The translations under genes and the position numbers were made by a program. From assembly GCA_038728585.1 (NCBI GenBank), contig JAVYTR010000009.1, positions 1 to 64,000 on the forward strand: DNA of 64,000 nt, written 5' to 3'. Positions 41,122 to 48,822 of the stretch are shown here, piece by piece. Origin of the DNA: Conexivisphaerales archaeon. GTDB lineage: Archaea; Thermoproteota; Nitrososphaeria; Conexivisphaerales; DTJL01. The notes under the pieces are model-generated. The model saw only the letters and a program-made list of their open reading frames with translations, was not told the DNA's origin and did not search any database. Within the stretch, counting starts at the first letter, position 1. Each line of letters starts with the position of its first letter.

Positions 41122-41718
41122 CTGGACGTTGAAAGGGGCGAAGTAGATAGGCTGCTTTCGTATGTTGATTCTGTTGCATCTAGGCTGAACATACCGGATA
41201 ATGCGAGAGATGAAGCAAAGGATGTTCTGAGAATTATACTTCAATCAGGAAGGAAGCAGTTTGTTGCAGCTGCTGTAGCATCATGCCTGTACCTAGCATG
41301 CAAGAAATATCAGCTGCCGATAACGATGCAGGAAATAGGTAACGCAGTAGAACCCAAGGTAAATAGACACGTCATAGGAAGAAAATGCACAAGTCTGTAT
41401 AGGCTGCTCTATTCCGATTCGCCTCCGAAGACGATGCCGCCTGAAGCTTACGTCTACCGGATAGCTTCTGCGCTGAAATGCTCACATTCAGTCGTTCAAC
41501 ATTCTCTAGAACTGATCAGATGGGCGAAAGCTGCAGGAAGCCTTGTGTCAGGCAAGCACCCAGCTGTAATCGCAGCTGCAGCGCTCTACCTCTCAGCAAT
41601 GAAACACGGAGACGCTTTACCACAGGCAGAGTTAGCGTCGAAGGCTGGCCTAGCAGATTCCAAATCGCTCAGGAGAGTCATTGCTATACTCGAAAAGGTT
41701 GATGTAGAGCACCCCTGA
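41122..41718 (+). CDS. TFB-like transcription factor without zinc ribbon, probable CTG start
   Basis: Two cyclin-fold repeats of TFB are clear: LLSYVDSVASRLNIPDNARD to AAAVASCLYLACKK, then AYVYRIASALKCSHSVVQHS to VIAAAALYLSAM. The N-terminal zinc ribbon and B-finger that contact RNA polymerase are missing. In frame, from the upstream TGA (41101) to ATG 41326, there is no ATG, GTG or TTG, and ATG 41326 would delete half of the first repeat. CTG 41122 has GGTG seven bases upstream. It may act as a competitor or specialised factor. Confidence 0.75.
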   Translation: MDVERGEVDRLLSYVDSVASRLNIPDNARDEAKDVLRIILQSGRKQFVAAAVASCLYLACKKYQLPITMQEIGNAVEPKVNRHVIGRKCTSLYRLLYSDSPPKTMPPEAYVYRIASALKCSHSVVQHSLELIRWAKAAGSLVSGKHPAVIAAAALYLSAMKHGDALPQAELASKAGLADSKSLRRVIAILEKVDVEHP

Positions 41719-41956
41719 TGTGTTGGCAGACATTTGGTCATACATATTTACATTCATTCACAGTGGACATCGACTTGACAATACAAGAAATCTGATGTTT
41801 ATCACTGCATCTGCACTATTGTGCACGAATGTACAGGCTGCCAGGCACAGGTTTTGAAAAACAATTACAAAAGTTTAATCCTTATTACAATTATTTCAAA
41901 ATACACCATAAAGGCTATTATCCTGAATCACCACATCAAAAGCTAGGGGCTGTCAC
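41719..41956 (+). promoter_or_regulatory. Promoter region of the hydrogenase operon
   Basis: AT-rich spacer of 238 bp. AGTTTAATCC at about 41869-41878 is a plausible TATA box, giving a leader of roughly 60 nt. A second AT-rich element lies near 41893-41905. No clear operator palindrome is seen. Confidence 0.4.
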
Positions 41957-42484
41957 TTGAAGGGCGGCGATACCGGTAAAAAAGATGATATCGGTTCCCG
42001 CTGGCGTGACGACCTTAAGGCTATCCTCAGGCAGCGTCCCTGTGAGCTCGTTGGTATAGGAAATCCGATCAGAAGGGATGACTCTGCTGGATTATTTGTG
42101 ATAAGACATTTGAGGAAGAAATATGGAAAGCATCCTAGCGAAGGAGTAGTAATCCATGACCCGATTACTGCACCGGAATTGGTCAGGTTGAAACTCTCAT
42201 ACAAGAATGCGAGGGTCATTGTTTTTGACTCTGCAGAGATGAACATGAAACCAGGAAGCATAATGCTTGCAAACATATCTGATTCAAGGTATGGATTCTT
42301 TGCAACCCACAACATACCGCTGAAGCTGATTCCATACTTCGCTGAACACCCTGAAAAGACATGGATAGTGGGGATACAGCCTGAAGACGTTTCGATCGGA
42401 GAAGGACTTTCAAACACAGCAATGAAATCTGTGAAAGAATTGGTATCATTCTTTGGCATCATATTCGAAGGTGAAGCTGAATGA
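41957..42484 (+). CDS. hycI: [NiFe]-hydrogenase maturation endopeptidase (HycI/HyaD family)
   Basis: Peptidase family M52, 175 residues. It removes the C-terminal extension of the hydrogenase large subunit after nickel insertion. Motifs: VGIGNPIRRDDSAG, the VFDSAEM strand with a metal-ligand-type acid, FATHNIP with the histidine, and VGIQPE. TTG 41957 starts the operon and the 3' end overlaps the NuoA-like gene by four bases. Its presence supports a working [NiFe] site in the large subunit encoded at 43711-44949. Confidence 0.87.
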   Translation: MKGGDTGKKDDIGSRWRDDLKAILRQRPCELVGIGNPIRRDDSAGLFVIRHLRKKYGKHPSEGVVIHDPITAPELVRLKLSYKNARVIVFDSAEMNMKPGSIMLANISDSRYGFFATHNIPLKLIPYFAEHPEKTWIVGIQPEDVSIGEGLSNTAMKSVKELVSFFGIIFEGEAE

Positions 42485-42825
42485 GCGAAGCTGATGTCAT
42501 CTTGGCACCTATTCTGATCATACTGGTCGACCTTCTTGCCTTTTACCTGTTTGGAAGGCTGGGAAAGAAGAGTTACGGCGAGGGAACGAAATATGAGCCT
42601 TTCACTGGGGGAGAAAGAGAAGCACCAACCAGAGGGCTCTATCAGTCCAACCTCTTCGTATTTGCAGCGATGTTCCTTGTGGTTGAGGTCTTCGCTTTAC
42701 TGATAGCAGGTTCATACCTGGCACAAGCTCCATACTACCCTCTGCTCTTTTTGCTGGGGGGAAGCGGTGTCATTCTGCTTGTTGTGTGGTGGTTGATAAT
42801 TGTAGGAGGTGTCAGGTTCACTTGA
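42481..42825 (+). CDS. nuoA: NuoA-like membrane subunit
   Basis: Protein of 114 residues with three membrane helices. The loop after helix 1 holds the NuoA pattern YEPFTGGEREAPTRGLY, and helix 2 has an acidic residue in FLVVEVFALL. In complex I, NuoA lies at the quinone-chamber and membrane-arm junction. A separate NuoA is unusual in group 4 hydrogenase operons. Its start overlaps hycI (ATGA). Confidence 0.85.
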   Translation: MSEADVILAPILIILVDLLAFYLFGRLGKKSYGEGTKYEPFTGGEREAPTRGLYQSNLFVFAAMFLVVEVFALLIAGSYLAQAPYYPLLFLLGGSGVILLVVWWLIIVGGVRFT

Positions 42826-43259
42826 CACTGAGGGACTGGGCCAGAAAGAGGTCGATCTGGGTCTTTGATGTGAACGCTGCTTCTTGCAACGGTTGTGATA
42901 TCGAAATCCTCGATGCGTTCACTCCTCGCTACGATGTCGAAAGGCTCGGTGTTGTGCTTGTTCCCAGCCCGAGACACGCAGATGTTCTTCTGGTTACTGG
43001 CACAGTCAATTCGATGATGAAGGAGAGGCTCAGAACCATATACGAACAGATGCCTGAACCTAAGTATGTTGTAGCTGTGGGTGCATGCGCTCTGGGAGGG
43101 GGCGTCTACAAGGGATGCTACAACGTAGGGCATGGTGTCGACAAGGTGATTCCTGTAGACCTGTACATACCAGGCTGCCCCCCGAGACCGGAAGCAATCA
43201 TATATGGGATAGTAAAGCTTGTCACAGGTGAACCTCCAGACCCCAAGGAGGAGAGCTAG
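42822..43259 (+). CDS. Group 4 [NiFe]-hydrogenase small subunit (NuoB/EchC-like)
   Basis: Protein of 145 residues carrying the proximal [4Fe-4S] cluster. Ligands are Cys22 and Cys25 (SCNGCDIEIL), Cys89 (VGACALGGG) and Cys119 (PGCPPRPE). CNGCDIE is the form found in Ech/Mbh/Hyc hydrogenases, whereas complex I NuoB has adjacent cysteines (ACC). The start is TTG 42822, overlapping the NuoA stop (TTGA), with GGAGGTG upstream. An in-frame codon at 42786 is not needed. Confidence 0.92.
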   Translation: MTLRDWARKRSIWVFDVNAASCNGCDIEILDAFTPRYDVERLGVVLVPSPRHADVLLVTGTVNSMMKERLRTIYEQMPEPKYVVAVGACALGGGVYKGCYNVGHGVDKVIPVDLYIPGCPPRPEAIIYGIVKLVTGEPPDPKEES

Positions 43260-43718
43260 ATGATCGAGGAGAAGCTGGTTGAAATAGCAAAGGAGGTTTC
43301 AGGAAACGTTTCAAGGACAAGGAAGTCTTTCATACTCAAGGTGAACCCGGAAAAGGTAAGTGATGCATGTCAGAAGGTTGCAGGGTTGAATGACTTTTAC
43401 CATCTCTCGACCATTACCGGCGTGGATATAGGAGAACATATAACTGTCATGTACCATTTCTGGAAGGGTAGGGATTTCATAACAGTCTCAACCGATGTCC
43501 CGAAGTCAAATCCTCACCTGCCAAGCATAAGCTCGTCTCTACCCTCTTCGCTCCTTTACGAGGCAGAGGTGAAGGACCTACTGGGAGTCATATTCGACGG
43601 AAACCCCCTGATGGGAACCAGGCTGATTCTGCCAGATATCTATCCTGAGGATGCGCCACCTCCTCTTACGAAGGAGGCAGACTCTGAAAAGATAAGGAAG
43701 ATGATGGAGCTTGAGTGA
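43260..43718 (+). CDS. nuoC: NuoC-like (30-kDa) hydrogenase subunit
   Basis: Protein of 152 residues matching the complex I 30-kDa/HycE N-terminal family: HLSTITGVDIGEHITVMYHF, then EAEVKDLLGVIFDGNPLM with the RDxxGI-type region varied, and DIYPEDAPPPL. It connects small and large subunits on the cytoplasmic arm. The ATG directly follows the previous stop, and its 3' end overlaps the large-subunit start by eight bases. Confidence 0.85.
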   Translation: MIEEKLVEIAKEVSGNVSRTRKSFILKVNPEKVSDACQKVAGLNDFYHLSTITGVDIGEHITVMYHFWKGRDFITVSTDVPKSNPHLPSISSSLPSSLLYEAEVKDLLGVIFDGNPLMGTRLILPDIYPEDAPPPLTKEADSEKIRKMMELE

Positions 43719-44949
43719 AGATAGCAAGGAGAGAAGAGAAGCAGGAGCGGGGCTGATGGAGTACTCTCCAGAGAACCTTGTTCCGTTTGGACCGGTTCAT
43801 CCATCCCTAAAAGAACCGGAGTACTTCAAGCTGATCCTTGAAGGGGAGAAGATAGTTGAAGTCTATCCAAGGATTGGTTATGTCCACAGGGGGATAGAGA
43901 GGGCGGCCCAGGACAGGACATGGGTTAAGAACATATACCTCTTCGAAAGGATCTGCGGTATCTGTAGCTTTGCCCACAGTTTGGCCTACACAGAGGGGAC
44001 AGAATCCCTTACGGAATTTCAGATTCCGTTGAGGGCCAAGTATCTGAGGCTGATTATAGCTGAGCTTGAGAGAATTCACAGTCATTTACTCTGGCTGGGT
44101 CTGGTAGGATACTGGACAGGTTTTGATACCCTCTTCATGTGGATCTGGAAGGATAGGGAGCATATTCTTGACCTGCTTGAAGCAATCACAGGGAACAGGG
44201 TTCACAAGTCTTTTTCAACACTCGGCGGTGTAAGAAAGGACCTCACTCCTGGCCTTGCTGAAAAGCTGAAGCATGAGACCAGATTCATAACAGAAAGGGC
44301 GAGATACTACGAAGAGCTTCTACATACAGAGGAGACGCTGATAAGCAGAACAAGGGGGGTGGGTAATCTTACCAAGCAGGTTGCGGAGAGACTCTGTCCT
44401 GTTGGACCATTATTACGCTGCTCTGGCATTGCGAGGGATGTGAGAAAAGAGGACCCATATGCAGCATACGAATACGTCCAGCCAGACGTTAAGACATCGA
44501 ATGCAGGTGATGTCGAATCTCTTCTTTCTATAAGGCTTGCTGAAGTGGTGGATTCGTGCAGGATGATTGACGAAGCACTAGAAAGACTACCAGAAGGTCA
44601 GATAAGAATTCCTTTCCCCAGAATCATACCTAGGGGAGATGCGTATTTCCATGTAGAGGCTCCAAGAGGCGAGCTCTTCTACTTCATAAGGTCTCTAGGT
44701 ATGGCGAAGCCCGAAAGGGTCAAAATAAGGACACCAACATTAGCAAATCTCCTGACGGCAGCCGAGATGCTTAAGGGAAGACCACTTGCAGATGTGCCTG
44801 TAGTTCTGACCGGTATCGACCCATGCTTCGGCTGCATGGATAGAATCACTGTTATAGATGTAGACAAGAGCAAGGAATGGTCCGTCAGCGGGGAAGAGCT
44901 CAGAATATACGGAATAGAATACTACAAGAGGAAGGTGGGCAGATGTTGA
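43711..44949 (+). CDS. Group 4 [NiFe]-hydrogenase large subunit (NuoD-like) with intact nickel ligands
   Basis: Catalytic subunit of 412 residues. The L1 motif is RICGICSFAH (Cys82, Cys85, His89) and the L2 motif DPCFGCMDR (Cys372, Cys375). These four cysteines ligate Ni-Fe in hydrogenases and are lost in complex I NuoD. A 34-residue tail follows Arg378 and is the expected target of the upstream HycI-type protease. FPRIIPRGDAYFHVEAPRGE is the conserved group 4/NuoD segment. The start is TTG 43711, or ATG 43756 with a GGAG site. Confidence 0.93.
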   Translation: MSEDSKERREAGAGLMEYSPENLVPFGPVHPSLKEPEYFKLILEGEKIVEVYPRIGYVHRGIERAAQDRTWVKNIYLFERICGICSFAHSLAYTEGTESLTEFQIPLRAKYLRLIIAELERIHSHLLWLGLVGYWTGFDTLFMWIWKDREHILDLLEAITGNRVHKSFSTLGGVRKDLTPGLAEKLKHETRFITERARYYEELLHTEETLISRTRGVGNLTKQVAERLCPVGPLLRCSGIARDVRKEDPYAAYEYVQPDVKTSNAGDVESLLSIRLAEVVDSCRMIDEALERLPEGQIRIPFPRIIPRGDAYFHVEAPRGELFYFIRSLGMAKPERVKIRTPTLANLLTAAEMLKGRPLADVPVVLTGIDPCFGCMDRITVIDVDKSKEWSVSGEELRIYGIEYYKRKVGRC

Positions 44950-45917
44950 ACCTTCTGCAGCTAATTCAGATCCTTGTCTTTCCTGGCCTTACGTTCTTTG
45001 TATGGGTCGCATTTGCGTTCGAATGGCTGGAGAGAAAGACGGCAGCAAGAATGCAGGGTAGAGTAGGGCCTATGGTTGCTGGTCCCTTTGGGTTGTTGCA
45101 GCCCGTTGCTGATTTCTTCAAGCTTGCATCAAAGGAGATTATAATCCCCAGGCATTCAGAGAATTTTGTACTGTCATGGGGGCCACCCTTGTACTTTGCA
45201 GCACCAGCTATAGGCAGTATATTCATACCAGTTCTCAGCTCCAGCTCTACAATCAATCATCCTCTAGACGTTCTCTTCGTGCTCTTTATCCTGACTTTTT
45301 CGACACTGATGGCTTCTCTTTTGGGTTATTCTACTGCAGGAAGGTTCTCTACCATAGCTGTAGGAAGGCTGGTGGTTCAGTATACGAGTTATGAAATACC
45401 GCTGATCCTTTCAGTCATTTCCCCTGCGATTCTTGCAAAGAGCCTTTCGATGAGCTCCGTAGTTGCTGCACAGTCTCAGCGGTGGTTCGTAATCTCCTCT
45501 CCTCTTGCTTTTGCAGTCTTCATAATAGCCTCGCTGGCAGAGCTGGAAAAGCCTCCGTTTGACATACCGAGTGCGAAGACGGAAATAGTGGCAGGCTGGA
45601 TGACAGACTTTTCCGGAAATGCTCTTGCTTACATCAAGCTGACAAAGAGCCTCAGCTATGTATTTCTTTCTGCTCTAGCTGTAACACTGTTTCTGGGCGG
45701 GCCGAACGGGCCAGTACTCTTTGAAGATTCGATTCTTCAGTACGCTCTCAACGCCTTCTACTTCACGACAAAGCTCTTCTTAGTTGGCTTCTTGATCTTC
45801 GCAATAAAGACAGCGCTTGCAAGGATAAGAATCGACCAGGCGGCAGAGCTTTTCTGGACAGTTCTCACTCCACTCAGCCTCATTCAGGTTGGTCTGGCTG
45901 TACTACTAGGGTGGTAA
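44943..45917 (+). CDS. nuoH: NuoH-like membrane subunit
   Basis: Membrane subunit of 324 residues anchoring the peripheral arm (also HycD/EchB/MbhM family). The hallmarks WLERKTAARMQGRVGP, GPFGLLQPVADFFKL and LAELEKPPFDIPSAKTEIVAG are all present, with about eight helices. The acidic and basic loop residues of the E-channel are visible (ELEKPPFD, AKTE). I start at ATG 44943, overlapping the large-subunit stop. The in-frame upstream extension lies inside that gene. Confidence 0.93.
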   Translation: MLNLLQLIQILVFPGLTFFVWVAFAFEWLERKTAARMQGRVGPMVAGPFGLLQPVADFFKLASKEIIIPRHSENFVLSWGPPLYFAAPAIGSIFIPVLSSSSTINHPLDVLFVLFILTFSTLMASLLGYSTAGRFSTIAVGRLVVQYTSYEIPLILSVISPAILAKSLSMSSVVAAQSQRWFVISSPLAFAVFIIASLAELEKPPFDIPSAKTEIVAGWMTDFSGNALAYIKLTKSLSYVFLSALAVTLFLGGPNGPVLFEDSILQYALNAFYFTTKLFLVGFLIFAIKTALARIRIDQAAELFWTVLTPLSLIQVGLAVLLGW

Positions 45918-45920
45918 AAA

Positions 45921-46316
45921 ATGTTCAGAAGGAGAATAGGCAAAGCGATGGGAGAAATGTTCAGGACTGCAATGCAGCAGCCTGTAACCGTAAAATATCC
46001 GTTTGGTCCTGTAATAGTTGCAGAGAGGTTCAGAGGAAAACTCGAGATAGACCCGGTCAAGTGCACCGGGTGTGGAGTATGTGAGATAGTCTGTCCTGCC
46101 GGGGTTATAACGATGGCGCATGTGGGCAAAAGAAAGATAGGCGACAGAGAGATAGAAGTCAAGAAGCCTGTCTTCGACTTGTACTCATGCATATCTTGCG
46201 GTCAGTGCGTCGATGACTGCAGGTTCGGAGCTCTGGCTTTGACAAATAACTTTGAGCTCGCAGTGTTTGATAAGAATTCCCTTGTGATGAAGAAGGCGTT
46301 GAAAGTTGTACAATGA
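45921..46316 (+). CDS. nuoI: NuoI-like 2x[4Fe-4S] ferredoxin subunit
   Basis: Protein of 131 residues with two clusters: Cys48, 51, 54 and 58 (CTGCGVCEIVCP), and Cys90, 93, 96 and 100 (CISCGQCVDDC). An N-terminal amphipathic stretch contacts the membrane in homologues. It wires electrons between a donor, most likely ferredoxin, and the proximal cluster of the small subunit. It lies four bases after nuoH. Confidence 0.92.
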   Translation: MFRRRIGKAMGEMFRTAMQQPVTVKYPFGPVIVAERFRGKLEIDPVKCTGCGVCEIVCPAGVITMAHVGKRKIGDREIEVKKPVFDLYSCISCGQCVDDCRFGALALTNNFELAVFDKNSLVMKKALKVVQ

Positions 46317-46785
46317 GATAATCATAACCTCTCTTTGTGCTGGTTTACTGCTTACTTCGTTCTTTGGCCTTGCTTCCAAAAAGGTCTCTACAACGCTGAT
46401 AATGCTGTTTTATTCGAGTATATTCCTCGGAATAATTCTGACAGTTTTAGGCGATGCACTGCTCGGCCTTCTTCACATGGTCACCTACGCAGGAGCTCTT
46501 TCCGTGATGCTCCTATCCGTCATTCTGATAACGGGTCAATCAGACCTTTCTTTGCATTCGAGAAGTGCAGCAAAGGTTGCAGGTGCAGTAGCGATAGCCA
46601 TAGCTGCAGTCGCATCATTCCTTATGTTTGACAGCTCTGGAGCACTACAGGTCTTTCCACAGGATGTTTCGCTCCAGCTCTTTTCCTTCCTCTGGCAGTT
46701 CAGACCGTGGGACCTGCTGATCCTGGTCATGCTGTTCATGTCTTCGATGCTTGTCCTTGTGAATCTATTCTCCAAGGGTGATTGA
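46306..46785 (+). CDS. nuoJ: NuoJ-like membrane subunit
   Basis: Protein of 159 residues with about five helices. Helix 3 carries GLLHMVTYAGALSVMLLSVI, the NuoJ pattern with a pi-bulge tyrosine. TTG 46306 overlaps the ferredoxin gene and the 3' end overlaps nuoK. In complex I this subunit links the quinone site to the antiporter modules. Confidence 0.88.
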   Translation: MYNEIIITSLCAGLLLTSFFGLASKKVSTTLIMLFYSSIFLGIILTVLGDALLGLLHMVTYAGALSVMLLSVILITGQSDLSLHSRSAAKVAGAVAIAIAAVASFLMFDSSGALQVFPQDVSLQLFSFLWQFRPWDLLILVMLFMSSMLVLVNLFSKGD

Positions 46786-47101
46786 ATTGTCTTTTGAGCA
46801 AACAATTCTCTATGTAACAGGCATAGCTTTAATCATGATGGGAACGTTTTCAATATTTGCGTCGAAAAATCTGATAAAGAGCATAATTTCATACCAGACA
46901 GTTGTCTTCGGCGTCAACCTATCTCTTTTTGCTTCCAGCTTATCGTTCACAGGTGCACAGAGGCTACTCGGTGATACGTTCGTCTTCATCTCAATAGTTG
47001 TAGGCGCTGCAGTAGAGGCAGCAGGATTGGCAATAATCATAACGGTCTTCCGCAAATTCAAGACTCTAAACCCTGCAGAAATCAGGAGGCTTATGCATTG
47101 A
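46778..47101 (+). CDS. nuoK: NuoK-like membrane subunit
   Basis: Protein of 107 residues, three helices (MnhC/NuoK/HyfE family). It contains NLIKSIISYQTVVFGVNLSLF and the acidic residue of helix 3 in VVGAAVEAAGLAIII, part of the proton path. GTG 46778 overlaps the nuoJ stop, and TTG 46787 is an alternative. The gene ends in a TTGA overlap with nuoL. Confidence 0.9.
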   Translation: MIELSFEQTILYVTGIALIMMGTFSIFASKNLIKSIISYQTVVFGVNLSLFASSLSFTGAQRLLGDTFVFISIVVGAAVEAAGLAIIITVFRKFKTLNPAEIRRLMH

Positions 47102-48822
47102 ATGAGCTCTTCTTCCTTGCCCCATGGCTTGTCTGGCTTCTACCTCTTTCATCAGTTCCCTTTGCCCCTTTAGTTGCCAGGCTGGGTCATAAGCCAGTAT
47201 GGATATATAGCTTGGCTGTATCTATGGCCTCGCTCGTCTTTGCTTCAGTAAGTGCATACACCTATCATGCTGCTACCTCTTCTTCGATTGCAGAGTGGGT
47301 TTCTCTTCTCTCTGTTCAAATTCAGATAGATGTAGACGGTCTTTCTTTGCTGATCTCTCTGCTGGTCTCGTTTCTGGTTACCCTAGTGCTGATATATTCC
47401 CTTTCATACATAAAGACAGGGTATGCAAGGTACTACTCTCTGATTCTTCTCTTTGCAGGTTCTATGCTCGGGCTCGTGATGGCAGGTAATCTGATACAGT
47501 TTTATTTCTTCTGGGAGCTGGTTGGAATCTGCTCTGCCTTGCTGATAGCATTCTGGTATGAAAGCGACAAGGCAAGAAAGGCAGGGATGAAGGCATTCAT
47601 AGTGACAAGAATAGGTGATGCTTCACTTCTTCTGGCAATATTCGTAGCCTATTCACTTTTAGGAGTTACCAGCTTTTCAGGTATTCTTTCCAGTTTTGCA
47701 AGCCTGCCCAAAAATTATGTATTGCTGTTTGGAATTCTTGCTTTCATAGGAGCCATGGGCAAGTCTGCTCAGGTACCTCTACATGGATGGCTGCCCGATG
47801 CAATGGAGGGTCCGACAACAGTCTCCGCTCTGATTCACGCTGCCACAATGGTCAATGCAGGAGTGTATCTTATCATAAGGCTTGCGCCCATGTATTACTC
47901 AAACACGATTCTTTCCTCCATGGTCTTAGCAATAGGTCTGCTCAGCGCCTTTGTAGGAGGGCTTGGCGCTCTTGGCTCAGATGATGTGAAGCGTGTTCTT
48001 GCTTATTCGACGATCAGCCAGCTCGGGCTGATGTTCGTTGCAATAGGGCTGAATACAGCCTCTTCTGCAACCTATCACCTAATTTCTCAGGGCCTCTTCA
48101 AGGCTCTCGGCTTTCTTTCGGCTGGTGCAGTCATAGAGAGCTTAGGAACCAGAGACATGAACGAAATGGGTGGATTATGGAGGTCGATGAAGATAACATA
48201 CTCTGGATTCCTTCTTTCAGTCTTGGCTATGTCAGGACTGCCACCTTTGGTCGGGTTCTGGAGCAAAGAATCAATCATTTCAGCTTCGGGAGAAGGTCCT
48301 CTCTTCTACACACTTCTGGTCTCGTCGATACTTACAGCCTCCTACTCCTTCCGTGCACTTTTGAAGGTCTTTCATGGTCGGGCCAAAAGCATAGTTGAAT
48401 CAAAGGACCCTCATCCAAGCATGTCTCTGCCTATCATCATCCTTTCAGTATCAGTTGTTATTGCATGGCTACCTCTAGAAATGCAAAACCTCGTTGCCTT
48501 CAGTTCTCTTCTTCCTTTGCCAGCCTACTATACTTCAATTCTGGCCATAGTCATTGGCTTCGCACCATGCCTGCTCGCATACCAGCTGTACTCCGCTAGG
48601 ATGAAAGAAATCATGATGACAAACTTGATTTTGCAAAGATTGAAGGGATTGCTCCGTGGTGGTCTGGGCTTTGATTCATTTTACAGCAATGTAGCTATTT
48701 CATTCAGCTCGATTGCAAAGGCTGTGGCTAGAATACAATCAGGAATTCTTCAGTACAACGTTGCGCTCATCTTCGCGGCTCTATTCATCCTTCTGCTTCT
48801 TGGGGCGGTGCATCTGATATGA
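47098..48822 (+). CDS. nuoL: NuoL-like antiporter subunit
   Basis: Ion-translocating subunit of 574 residues. It shows FYFFWELVGICSALLI (key glutamate), GKSAQVPLHGWLPDAMEGPTT, the lysine in DDVKRVLAYSTISQLG and ESIISASG. The C-terminal region (FDSFY, QSGILQYN) and length match NuoL proteins with the lateral helix, rather than short Mrp antiporters. It starts with TTG after AGGAGG. Confidence 0.93.
   Translation: MNELFFLAPWLVWLLPLSSVPFAPLVARLGHKPVWIYSLAVSMASLVFASVSAYTYHAATSSSIAEWVSLLSVQIQIDVDGLSLLISLLVSFLVTLVLIYSLSYIKTGYARYYSLILLFAGSMLGLVMAGNLIQFYFFWELVGICSALLIAFWYESDKARKAGMKAFIVTRIGDASLLLAIFVAYSLLGVTSFSGILSSFASLPKNYVLLFGILAFIGAMGKSAQVPLHGWLPDAMEGPTTVSALIHAATMVNAGVYLIIRLAPMYYSNTILSSMVLAIGLLSAFVGGLGALGSDDVKRVLAYSTISQLGLMFVAIGLNTASSATYHLISQGLFKALGFLSAGAVIESLGTRDMNEMGGLWRSMKITYSGFLLSVLAMSGLPPLVGFWSKESIISASGEGPLFYTLLVSSILTASYSFRALLKVFHGRAKSIVESKDPHPSMSLPIIILSVSVVIAWLPLEMQNLVAFSSLLPLPAYYTSILAIVIGFAPCLLAYQLYSARMKEIMMTNLILQRLKGLLRGGLGFDSFYSNVAISFSSIAKAVARIQSGILQYNVALIFAALFILLLLGAVHLI

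Noticed and set aside
41326-41718. TFB fragment starting at ATG 41326
   Set aside because: Clear cyclin-fold homology continues in frame upstream to about 41122, so this start would remove half of the first repeat.
43711-44949. Annotation as complex I subunit NuoD of an NADH or F420H2 dehydrogenase
   Set aside because: All four nickel-ligand cysteines, a cleavable tail and an adjacent maturation protease are present, and the small subunit has the hydrogenase motif.
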